A stretch of 64,000 nt of DNA from Frigidibacter mobilis (GTDB taxonomy: Bacteria; Pseudomonadota; Alphaproteobacteria; Rhodobacterales; Rhodobacteraceae). The DNA lies in assembly GCF_001620265.1 (NCBI RefSeq), contig NZ_CP012661.1, forward strand, positions 2,852,001 through 2,916,000, read 5' to 3'. How positions within the stretch are numbered: position 1 is the stretch's first letter; each line of letters starts with the position of its first letter. The notes under the pieces were generated by a model, which was not told where the DNA came from, made no database searches, and saw nothing but the letters and a program-made list of their open reading frames with translations. The position numbers and the translations under genes are program-made. Of this stretch, positions 17,388 through 24,468 are shown piece by piece.

Positions 17388-18245
17388 TCACCTGATGAGC
17401 GGCAGGTAGCTCAGGTCGCCCGGCGCGGGGATCACGCCATAGGAGTCCATCAGCGCGTCGAAGGCGCCGTCGACCCTCATCTCCTTCAGCGCGACCGAGA
17501 CCGCCTCGGCAACCTCCGGCGAGATGAACGACAGCGATCCGGGTGTCGGATACATGCCGGCCAGCGCCTGGGTGAACTCGCCGCGATCCTGGTACTGCTT
17601 GGCCACCGGGTCGATAGACACCGCGGCCTGGACCTGGCCCGCGCGCAGCGCCTGATAGACGGTTGCGTAGTTGTCAAAGAGGTTGATGGTCATCGGCTCC
17701 AGCCCGCGCGCTTCGAACTCGACGTTAAGGTCCTTCATCTTCCGCTCGGCATATCCGCCGATATCGGTGCTCACGGTCTTGCCAGCCAGATCGTCCACCG
17801 TCGCCACCGTAGTGTCGCCAATCACCGTCGAGATGCTGATCGCAAGGCTTTCGTAGGGAATCATCAGCAGGATCTCGCGCCGGGCGTCGGTCACGAACAG
17901 GCCGGCATTGACCATGTCCCAACGGTCGCCCTGCAGGCCCGGGATCATCGTCGCGTATTCGGTGCTGATGTAATTGGGCTCAAGGCAAAGGCGCTTGGCG
18001 ATCTCGATACCCAACTCGACGCGCAGGCCCATCAACGTGCCGTTCTGGTCCGCGTATGCCATCGGCGGCAGCGTCGGACTGGTGGCCATTGTCAGGGCGC
18101 CGGGTTCGACCAGAAACTCATCGGCGATGCGCGGTGTGCAGTCCTGCGCCTGTGCTGTGCCAGTTGCCAGCGCGGCGGCCGCGGCACACAGAGATGCACG
18201 AACAAGAGCCCCCGAAGAGCGGGAGGTGGAACGGATAGACATCAT
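17388..18245 (-). CDS. Periplasmic substrate-binding protein, amino acid-type ABC transporter
   Basis: Family 3 extracellular solute-binding protein of 285 residues. Residues 1-33 form a Sec signal peptide (basic SIRSTSRSSG, hydrophobic Ala-rich core, cleavage near AQAQ-DC). The mature part shows the type II fold: LTMATSPTLPPMAY, GLRVELGIEIAKRL, GDRWDMVNAGLFVTDARRE and the VSTDIGGYAERKM hinge. It lacks an obvious amino-acid-binding R-D pair at the usual place, so the ligand may not be a standard amino acid; this is a weak reading. First gene of cluster A, with a strong palindromic operator just upstream. Confidence 0.9.
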   Translation of the reverse strand: MMSIRSTSRSSGALVRASLCAAAAALATGTAQAQDCTPRIADEFLVEPGALTMATSPTLPPMAYADQNGTLMGLRVELGIEIAKRLCLEPNYISTEYATMIPGLQGDRWDMVNAGLFVTDARREILLMIPYESLAISISTVIGDTTVATVDDLAGKTVSTDIGGYAERKMKDLNVEFEARGLEPMTINLFDNYATVYQALRAGQVQAAVSIDPVAKQYQDRGEFTQALAGMYPTPGSLSFISPEVAEAVSVALKEMRVDGAFDALMDSYGVIPAPGDLSYLPLIR

Positions 18246-18267
18246 GATTCAGATCCCTGCTGTTTTT

Positions 18268-18290
18268 GGTATGCCATATTATGACATACC
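18268..18290 (-). promoter_or_regulatory. Palindromic operator: two TATGNCATA boxes, cluster A promoter
   Basis: Two palindromic 9-mers, TATGCCATA (18270-18278) and TATGACATA (18280-18288), lie one base apart. They are enclosed by GG at 18268-18269 and CC at 18289-18290, so the whole 23-bp block is a near-perfect palindrome. It lies 23 bp upstream of the binding-protein start codon. Short A/T-rich palindromes with a variable centre are typical for FCD-type GntR regulators, and one is encoded at the end of this operon. Confidence 0.65.
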
Positions 18291-18849
18291 TTGAGGAGCG
18301 CCTTGTGAGTCTGTCAAGCGCTCTCTGTCCGCTCCGGGCATTTGCCAAGATAACGGGCCCATGTGGCCTGCAGAGCGCCCAGTCCTTCCGCATCTGGTGC
18401 GCCGCCCGGGCAGACCGTTGGCAGCAGGGCCATCGCCGAACAAGCACAGCGCAGGCCGGATCGTATGCGGCATGGCCAGAAGCCGGGTCTACAGGCTGAC
18501 CAACGGGCGGTCAGGATCAGCAGCAGATTGCCGCCGCAACATATCGATAACGCCCCCGACCATCACAGGTTGCTGAACGAACATCCCGGGGCGGGCACGA
18601 ACCCGATCGAAATGAAAGTGGCGCTTCAAAACAAAAACATATTTATATCAATGATTTAATTTGGATCCACCTTAGGCTCATCGCCATCGACGCCCGCAAG
18701 CCTTCGCTAGGACAGGCATTTTACCGAATGCGCGCCCTGGCGCATCCCTGCCATACCTTGTTCCTCTCCGGCGAAATCGGTCACATGGCGCGGGCCGAAT
18801 CCGCGGCGACCGGACACTGCGCGGCGACCGCGACCTCAGGAGACAGGCA
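18291..18849. other. Intergenic stretch without a convincing gene
   Basis: This spacer of about 560 bp separates cluster A from the DedA-like gene. The part at 18608-18665 is clearly A/T-rich compared with the surroundings. On the minus strand a 31-codon frame (18489-18584, MFVQQPVMVGGVIDML at its start) has plausible codon use, but no ribosome site and no family I recognise, so it may be a gene remnant. The promoters for the two divergent genes must lie here. Confidence 0.4.
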
Positions 18850-19428
18850 ATGGAAGCGTTGATCGAACAGAATCTTGGAAGCCCGCTCTTGCTGGCGATT
18901 CTTCTGTTCGCGGCCACCTTTGTGCTGGAAGAGGCGGCCATCTTGCTGGCGGCAGGGCTCGCAGCTGCAGGCGAGATGACGGCGGGGCTTGCGCTGGCAT
19001 CGGTCGGAACCGGAATGATCGTCAGCGACTGGTGCCTTTATGGACTGGGAGCGCTGGCCGCGCGCAACCGGCGCATCGCCGACTGGGTGTCGCAGGACCG
19101 GCTGCAGCAGGGTCGCCACCTGCTGCACCGCAGCACCTTCGCGGCGGGGCTGCTGGCGCGGATCATACCCTGGCTGCTGTTTCCCATCTTCGTGGCCAGC
19201 GGCTTTCTGCGCGTCGGGTTCAGGCGCTTTGCCATCATCAACGCCGCCATCGCGCTGGTCTATGTCGTGGCGGTGTTCTACGGCGCCTTCGGCCTCTATG
19301 CGGTGCTGATGGCCCGGCTGGGAGACTGGGCATGGCTGGCGGGCGCCGCCGTTCTGCTGGCGGTCCTCTGGGGCGGCAGGGCCCTGGGCCGGCGCTATTT
19401 CTCAGGAAAGACCGACCCCGAACCCTGA
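18850..19428 (+). CDS. DedA/VTT-domain-like membrane protein
   Basis: Polytopic membrane protein of 192 residues resembling DedA (SNARE-associated, VTT) proteins. It has hydrophobic helices at about 12-50, a GTGMIVSDWCLYGLGALAARNR segment with a conserved acidic residue, the amphipathic stretch around RHLLHRSTFAAGLLARIIPWLLFPIFVASGFLRVGFRRF (the usual R-x3-P glycine-rich loop), and two final helices. DedA proteins support lipid scrambling and proton-coupled membrane homeostasis. The 3' end overlaps the convergent alpha/beta hydrolase gene by 34 bp. Confidence 0.78.
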   Translation: MEALIEQNLGSPLLLAILLFAATFVLEEAAILLAAGLAAAGEMTAGLALASVGTGMIVSDWCLYGLGALAARNRRIADWVSQDRLQQGRHLLHRSTFAAGLLARIIPWLLFPIFVASGFLRVGFRRFAIINAAIALVYVVAVFYGAFGLYAVLMARLGDWAWLAGAAVLLAVLWGGRALGRRYFSGKTDPEP

Positions 19429-20342
19429 GCGGTCGCCTGCTGGAGCAGGCAATCAAGCGCGTCGGCCAGCAGATCCGGGTGGCTCCACGGCAGGAAGTGA
19501 TCCGCCGCCTCGATCATGATCGACGCCGGCGCACCGGGCAGCCGGGCGCGCAGGTAGTCGGCATTCGATGGCGGCACGAGGCTGTCATCGGTGCCCTGCA
19601 CGATCGTCACCGGCATGTGCAGGCTGGCCAGATCGGGGGCCAGATCCTCCAGCCCGCTGCGAAGCGCCATCAGTTCCGCGTTGGAATTTGTAAGTTCTGC
19701 AGGCAGCATCTGCTGGAAGAACTCCAGCGCGGCGACCTCTTGCAGGGGGTGAATCTCCTCAAGCCCCGGATCTGCGGCAGCGCCGATCAGCAGCAGCCCC
19801 GCCACCCGGCCGGGATGGTCCGCCGCCAAGCGCAGCGCCATCGGCCCGCCGTAGGAATAGCCCACCAGCACCACCGGCGGCTCCGACGGCCGCCCCAGCA
19901 GCGGCACCAGGGCGTCGGCCTGCTGTTGCAGTTCGGCCAGCGGCATCTCGCCGCTATTGCCAAAGCCCGGGCGGTCGGGCGCAAGATACAGCAGTCCTTG
20001 CGGCACGGCGGCCAGAAACGGCGCCCATTCCTCAGCCAGACCGGGGCTGCCATGAATGAAGACGACCCGTTGCCCGCCCATCTGGCCCGCTGCTAGAACC
20101 GAGATATCCTGCCCCGTAGACGGCACCGTGGCCGGCACCGGAACGCTGCGCCGGCGCAGCGATGCCTCGCCCGCCTCGGTATCGGCCTCCAGCCCGATCC
20201 CGGTGATCGCGATCAGTTGCTCGCGCAGCGGCTGCAACGGTTCGAGCACATAGGTGAGCGCGTCTTCGGCAAAGGACAGTTCCGGCGCCGCGACCTCGAT
20301 GATCTCTCCGGGGCTCGGGCAATGGGGAAGGTCTGAGATCAT
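19395..20342 (-). CDS. Alpha/beta hydrolase
   Basis: Alpha/beta-hydrolase of 315 residues with an unusual N-terminal extension of about 75 residues before the fold begins at GQRVVFIHGSPGLAEEW. Nucleophile elbow GYSYGG, acid region VTIVQGTDDSLVPPS, and histidine in EAADHFLPW are all present. No signal peptide. It is followed on the same strand by the ATP-grasp gene's region but read from the opposite side of that gene, with 66 bp between them, so the two may be co-transcribed (ATP-grasp first). Function unknown; esterase, haloperoxidase or lactonase are possible. Confidence 0.8.
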   Translation of the reverse strand: MISDLPHCPSPGEIIEVAAPELSFAEDALTYVLEPLQPLREQLIAITGIGLEADTEAGEASLRRRSVPVPATVPSTGQDISVLAAGQMGGQRVVFIHGSPGLAEEWAPFLAAVPQGLLYLAPDRPGFGNSGEMPLAELQQQADALVPLLGRPSEPPVVLVGYSYGGPMALRLAADHPGRVAGLLLIGAAADPGLEEIHPLQEVAALEFFQQMLPAELTNSNAELMALRSGLEDLAPDLASLHMPVTIVQGTDDSLVPPSNADYLRARLPGAPASIMIEAADHFLPWSHPDLLADALDCLLQQATAQGSGSVFPEK

Positions 20343-20408
20343 GTCGCGGGGGTCCGGTTTGGCGCTGCGGGGATGGTCATCTGCTGGCCCCGGCGGGGCA
20401 AGTCACGT

Positions 20409-21482
20409 TCACGAGCTTGGAGGATAAGTGCGTCGAAGGCGCTCTTGCTGGCGTTGCAGCCGCATCATCCCGATCAGCCCCACGGGCCGGTGCCCCCGTC
20501 GGCGCATCGCGGCGCCGATGGCGAACAAGGCCCGGTACTGGCGCGACAAGGCGCGCCAGGCGTTCCACAATGTGCCGCCTCCCGCCCAGATGTGAAGCAT
20601 CTCGGCGCCCGCGCCATTCAGCTCCACGATGCGGAAGCCGCGCCCCTCCTGCAGCTCTGCCACGCTGCGGAACCGGATATCGAAGCGACCGAAGTAGAAG
20701 TCCGGAATTTCGCGCGAGATCTGGTCGATCACCGCCTCCAACTCGGGTGTAACCTGGTCCATCGCATCCCGATAGACCGCGCCAAGCCGGGCGCTTCGGG
20801 CATTGGTCAGGCAATGGAACTCGTCGGGTGCCAGGATCGCATCCCATGCCTCGGGGCAGCGCTCACGATAGATCGCCGCATTCGCCCGCAGGATCGGATC
20901 CGCCACGACAAGCTGCGCCACGCTGTGGCGCCCGTCGCCGATCACATGCGGGGGATAGACGAAGGCCATCGACACGATGCGTCCCGTTTCGGCATCGGGG
21001 CGGCGGATGTAGAAGATGCCTGCCTCGCCCGGCATGTCGATCAGCGCCTGCAGCATGACCCGCGCACCATCGGGCTGGCGGGACAGGTAATCGGCCAGGT
21101 CCGCCGTCGAGTTCAGCAGGCGGACGCCCCAACCCTGATATCCCCGGTCGGGCTTGCCCACCACGGGAAATGCCATCGCGCAGGCGGCCAGCGCAGCCTC
21201 GGCCGCCAGCAGGCGATCGGTGCCGGGATGGCAGTCGATGGTCGTGAACGGCGGCAGGAACTGCTGGCCGGTCGGGCCAAACAGGTTCAGCCCCTGCGAC
21301 TTGCTTTCGCCCCACAGGCCCCCGGCATCCAGCGCCGGATTGGCGGCGCTTGGCAGGGTGAGGCTGCAATGGCGGATCGCAAGCAGCAGCCACATCAAGG
21401 CCGGCACCGCGTAGAACAATCGTTCTGGTATGCGTCGCTTGAAAGGCGGATAGACCGGCCCTTCCGGCGGACGGATCGGCAT
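20409..21482 (-). CDS. ATP-grasp family protein (sugar-transfer associated type)
   Basis: ATP-grasp protein of about 357 residues; the longer open frame starts at a GTG at 21677 and is not favoured. It begins MPIRPPEGPVYPPFKRRIPERLFYAVP with one hydrophobic stretch (PALMWLLLAIRHC). It then shows an ATP-grasp core: FPVVGKPDRGYQGWGVRLL (ATP-binding lysine), VMLQALIDMPGEAGIFYIRRP, and the metal-binding end GRFDIRFRSVAEL ... FRIVELNGAGAE with the conserved Asn. Such enzymes join a carboxylate to an amine through an acylphosphate. The partners are unknown. The neighbouring alpha/beta hydrolase may act in the same pathway. Confidence 0.75.
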   Translation of the reverse strand: MPIRPPEGPVYPPFKRRIPERLFYAVPALMWLLLAIRHCSLTLPSAANPALDAGGLWGESKSQGLNLFGPTGQQFLPPFTTIDCHPGTDRLLAAEAALAACAMAFPVVGKPDRGYQGWGVRLLNSTADLADYLSRQPDGARVMLQALIDMPGEAGIFYIRRPDAETGRIVSMAFVYPPHVIGDGRHSVAQLVVADPILRANAAIYRERCPEAWDAILAPDEFHCLTNARSARLGAVYRDAMDQVTPELEAVIDQISREIPDFYFGRFDIRFRSVAELQEGRGFRIVELNGAGAEMLHIWAGGGTLWNAWRALSRQYRALFAIGAAMRRRGHRPVGLIGMMRLQRQQERLRRTYPPSS

Positions 21483-21764
21483 CGGCGCCGAAGACGCCCT
21501 GGCGCCTGAGCGCGGGTCTCTGGAATAGGTCAAGTGATCGGGTATCGCTCTGTCTTGAAGTGCTGGCGTCGCAGGTCGGGTGAAGGTCGAGAATGCGGGA
21601 TCGGGGGCGAAAACACCAGCCCCCTGCCCCCCGGCCAGGGCCGCCCAGGACAGGATGGCAGCCTTCCCCCACGTCACAGACGTACGGAAGCCTCAACCGC
21701 ACGGGGAGAACGCCAGTACCAAGCCGGCGCCCTCCGCAGCGCCACCCGCAGGCACCTGCAAGCC

Positions 21765-21791
21765 CCGGCGCGCCCGGCAAGGGCGCGCCGG
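21765..21791 (-). terminator. Strong hairpin after the TonB receptor gene
   Basis: CCGGCGCGCCC (21765-21775) and GGGCGCGCCGG (21781-21791) form a perfect 11-bp stem with a GGCAA loop, 8 bp after the receptor stop codon. There is no T-tract on the minus strand, so it is a stable 3' end structure more than a textbook intrinsic terminator. Confidence 0.55.
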
Positions 21792-21798
21792 CAAGCGA

Positions 21799-23865
21799 TC
21801 AGAACTGCATTTCCAGCTTCACATAAGCGGTCCGCCCCGGCTCCGTCACGCGCGTCACCGAGGTGTCGAAGGTGTTGCTGCGGCTGAGATGGTTGGAATA
21901 GGCCTTGTCGAACAGGTTGTCGACGCCCGCCAGCAGCACCGCCCCGTTCGAAAGCTCGTAGCTGCCGAACAGGTCAAGCGTCGCATAGCCCGGCGTCACC
22001 CCGGCATCGCGCGCGGGGTCGATACGGTCCTGGCCGGCCGCCCAGTTCACCCGCGCCCCGCCCCGCCAGGCATCCCGCCCGTAGCTGGCCACGATCTTGC
22101 CCATCAGCGGCGAGATCTGGGCCAGCGCGCGGTCATCTGTCGTGTTCTGGCCATAAGTGTAAGCCAGGTCGCCCGCCACCTGCCAGCCGCCGCTTTGCCA
22201 GTTGCCCGACAGTTCAACCCCCGAAAGCTCGGCCGAGACATTGCGATAGGTGGTCACGCCTGCGACCGAGAACTGGTCGCGCAGGATATAGTCCTGCACG
22301 TGATCGACATAGGCCGTGGCGGTCAGCCCCCAGCTTTCCCGCGTGGTCTCGATGCCGAGGTCGAACTGGTGGTGCTTTTCTGGCGCAATATCCGGGTTGC
22401 CGACCCAGTTGTTGCGCGCCATCGCCCGCTCACTGGCATCGGCCGTGCGCACCGAACGCGACAGGCCGGCAAAGACCAGGGTGCCGGGCGCGATCTCATG
22501 CTCCAGCCTCAGCAGGCCGCCGACATTGTCTTCGGTGCGGGCCTTGTCGAAAGTGGTGCCGTAGCGGGCAGTGTAATAGCTGTTCGGCGTGCCGGTCAGG
22601 CCGGTATAGCCTGCCAGACCGTTGGCCGCCCCGGCCGAGGCCCGCACATGATCGTAGCGCAGCCCGCCCCTGACAGTCGTCTTGTCCGAGAGCGCCGTTT
22701 CGGTTTGCAGGTAGAGCCCGGTCTGCGCGATGGTCACGTCAGGCCACATCAGGAACCGCCCATTGGCGCCGTTGGCCGCGTCAACCTGCGAGCGTTGGGC
22801 CAGCGGTCCCGAATAGAGAATCGCCATGCGGTTGTTCGACTGGTGGTCGATGCCAAGGCGCGCGGTGGTCTTGCCCAGTTCGAAAATCCCCTCGATCTTG
22901 CCGCCGGTGGTGTCCGAGCTGGTGGGCACCCGCATCAGCATGCCGGTGGCCGCGCGCAGCGAGTAGTTGTCCATCACATGGTCGACCTCGCTGAAATACA
23001 GGTTGCCCTCGATCCGCTTCAGCGCGCCCGCATCCACATCCATGCCGCCTCGCAGGCGGTAGACCCAGGTTTCCGAGCTCGGGCTGTCCATCCCGGCACC
23101 GGCAAACAGCACATCCTCCGCCAGGTCGTGCTCGATATCGAAGGCAAGCTCGGTCGAGCCGTTCTTGTAGCCGAAGGTCAGCCCCTGCGCTGCCTGGTCG
23201 TAGGCCGAACGCTCGGTGCGGCCATTGCCGTCCTTGAAGTTGCCCGCGTGCCGGTCCTCCGCCGAAAGCTCGACATAGAACCCCTGCCCAAGATCGGCCG
23301 AAAGGGTCCCCGAAAGCTCCAGCGTGTCGCTGTTGGTGGTACCGCCAAGCGCGAACCTGCCGTTGAAGCGCTTGCCGTCCTCGAAGCTCGGCGCGTCGCG
23401 CTCCAGCCGGACCGTGCCGCCGGAACCGCCCGGCCCATTGGTGACGCTGGCATAGCCGCGTTCGACCACCACCCGGTCCGCGCGGGCAAAGGCTGCGGTG
23501 GCGGTGGGCGGGTCCATCCGGTTGGGGCACCCGCCATAGGTGATCGAGCCCGCGTCGATGATGTTGAGCTGGTTGCCCTGCTGGCCGCGGATCACGATAT
23601 CCACCCCGTGCCCGCCCATGCGGTTGCCGGAAACCCCGGGAACCGAGGTCAGCATGGCCCCCATGTCGGCGGCGGGTGCCGAAGACATGGCGCGCGGCGA
23701 GAATTCGTAGTGGCTGGCCCCGGCGCGGATCTTGGCCAGGAACACATAGATCGGATCGAGCGTGTAGCTCTCGGGGGCGGAAGCCTGTTGCGCAGCCGCG
23801 ATCTGCGAGATCGTGCACAGCAAAAGGGTGGTCGCGCCAAGGCGCAACGGGAAGGATCGGGTCAT
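21799..23865 (-). CDS. TonB-dependent copper receptor (OprC/NosA type)
   Basis: Outer-membrane TonB-dependent receptor of 688 residues. Signal peptide residues 1-26 (MTRSFPLRLG... AAAQ). The plug domain has AMSSAPAADMGAMLTSVPGVSGNRMGGHGVDIVIRGQQGNQLNIID followed by the CPNRMDPPT segment, which is characteristic of the copper-receptor subgroup. The beta-barrel ends with the usual aromatic terminus (VKLEMQF). The start at 23865 is set by the signal peptide; upstream in-frame codons are not needed. It follows a gene for a small exported CPLC-motif protein, a pairing typical of copper uptake loci. Confidence 0.9.
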   Translation of the reverse strand: MTRSFPLRLGATTLLLCTISQIAAAQQASAPESYTLDPIYVFLAKIRAGASHYEFSPRAMSSAPAADMGAMLTSVPGVSGNRMGGHGVDIVIRGQQGNQLNIIDAGSITYGGCPNRMDPPTATAAFARADRVVVERGYASVTNGPGGSGGTVRLERDAPSFEDGKRFNGRFALGGTTNSDTLELSGTLSADLGQGFYVELSAEDRHAGNFKDGNGRTERSAYDQAAQGLTFGYKNGSTELAFDIEHDLAEDVLFAGAGMDSPSSETWVYRLRGGMDVDAGALKRIEGNLYFSEVDHVMDNYSLRAATGMLMRVPTSSDTTGGKIEGIFELGKTTARLGIDHQSNNRMAILYSGPLAQRSQVDAANGANGRFLMWPDVTIAQTGLYLQTETALSDKTTVRGGLRYDHVRASAGAANGLAGYTGLTGTPNSYYTARYGTTFDKARTEDNVGGLLRLEHEIAPGTLVFAGLSRSVRTADASERAMARNNWVGNPDIAPEKHHQFDLGIETTRESWGLTATAYVDHVQDYILRDQFSVAGVTTYRNVSAELSGVELSGNWQSGGWQVAGDLAYTYGQNTTDDRALAQISPLMGKIVASYGRDAWRGGARVNWAAGQDRIDPARDAGVTPGYATLDLFGSYELSNGAVLLAGVDNLFDKAYSNHLSRSNTFDTSVTRVTEPGRTAYVKLEMQF

Positions 23866-23955
23866 TTGAATGTCCTTTGACGGTCCGTTCGCCCGCAGCC
23901 GCGGCATGAAAATGCCGGTACGGTCCGCAGGGCAGCTATTCGAGCTTCGGCGGGG

Positions 23956-24348
23956 TCAAAGCATCACGGGCGGGGCGCGGATCGGTTGCGCCGGGTCATG
24001 CAGCCGCGCCATGATCGGCGCCGGAACGGCGCAGTCACGCGGGAGGCTCTGGAAGGCCGAGGACCAGGTCGGGGGGGTGAAGGGCTCCGCCAGATCGACT
24101 GCCCCGACCACGCAGAGCGGGCATTTGCTTTCGCCGGCCGCCGACGAGGTCTGCACCGAACCGTCGATCAGGCTGATCGTGACGGTCTGCATCCCGCCGC
24201 CGCCGCAGATCACCACCCGGATGGTGCCGTCTTCGGGCGGCAACTCGACGGGGAAGAAGCCGATGGCCACCTGAACCGCCAGCAACAGACCGGCACAGGC
24301 CGCGAAGACGCGACGGATCAGGCCGGCAGGATGCTCATGCGATCTCAT
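23956..24348 (-). CDS. DUF2946-like exported protein with CPLC motif
   Basis: A 130-residue protein with a hydrophobic segment at about residues 11-32 (signal anchor or signal peptide). The mature part contains VVICGGGGMQTVTIS and a CPLC motif at residues 76-79, then a proline-rich C-terminus. Small proteins of this form (often named DUF2946) are usually found beside copper TonB receptors and may bind copper in the periplasm. It precedes the receptor gene by 90 bp on the same strand. The start at 24348 follows from the signal segment; the longer open frame from 24450 looks non-coding. Confidence 0.72.
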   Translation of the reverse strand: MRSHEHPAGLIRRVFAACAGLLLAVQVAIGFFPVELPPEDGTIRVVICGGGGMQTVTISLIDGSVQTSSAAGESKCPLCVVGAVDLAEPFTPPTWSSAFQSLPRDCAVPAPIMARLHDPAQPIRAPPVML

Positions 24349-24468
24349 GAATATGTTAGTTGACGGGATCGGACCCGTCACGCAACCGTGTCGGTGCCGT
24401 TTCCCCTCTGGAAGTGGCCCCGAAGCCCGCGGCCCAACGCCGCAGATCATGGCGCCCCCGGCAGGATC

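Noticed and set aside
18489..18584. A 31-codon minus-strand ORF before the DedA-like gene
   Set aside because: Codon use looks plausible, but there is no ribosome site, no recognised family and no neighbour to support it. Mentioned under the spacer only.
19395..19428. A frameshift or mis-assembly at the overlap of the DedA-like and alpha/beta hydrolase genes
   Set aside because: Both proteins keep plausible ends; a 34-bp convergent overlap is acceptable, since the DedA C-terminus is variable in length.
21580..23880. A 766-codon plus-strand frame opposite the TonB receptor
   Set aside because: Arg/His/Ala-rich antisense product without a domain; the receptor on the minus strand is complete and has a signal peptide.
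24363..24468. A possible cobalamin-type riboswitch or leader before the CPLC-motif protein
   Set aside because: Short blocks such as GCCACTT and AGGGGAAACGG resemble parts of B12 riboswitches, but their order is wrong and the core box is missing. Only a 6-bp stem GACGGG/CCCGTC is real.
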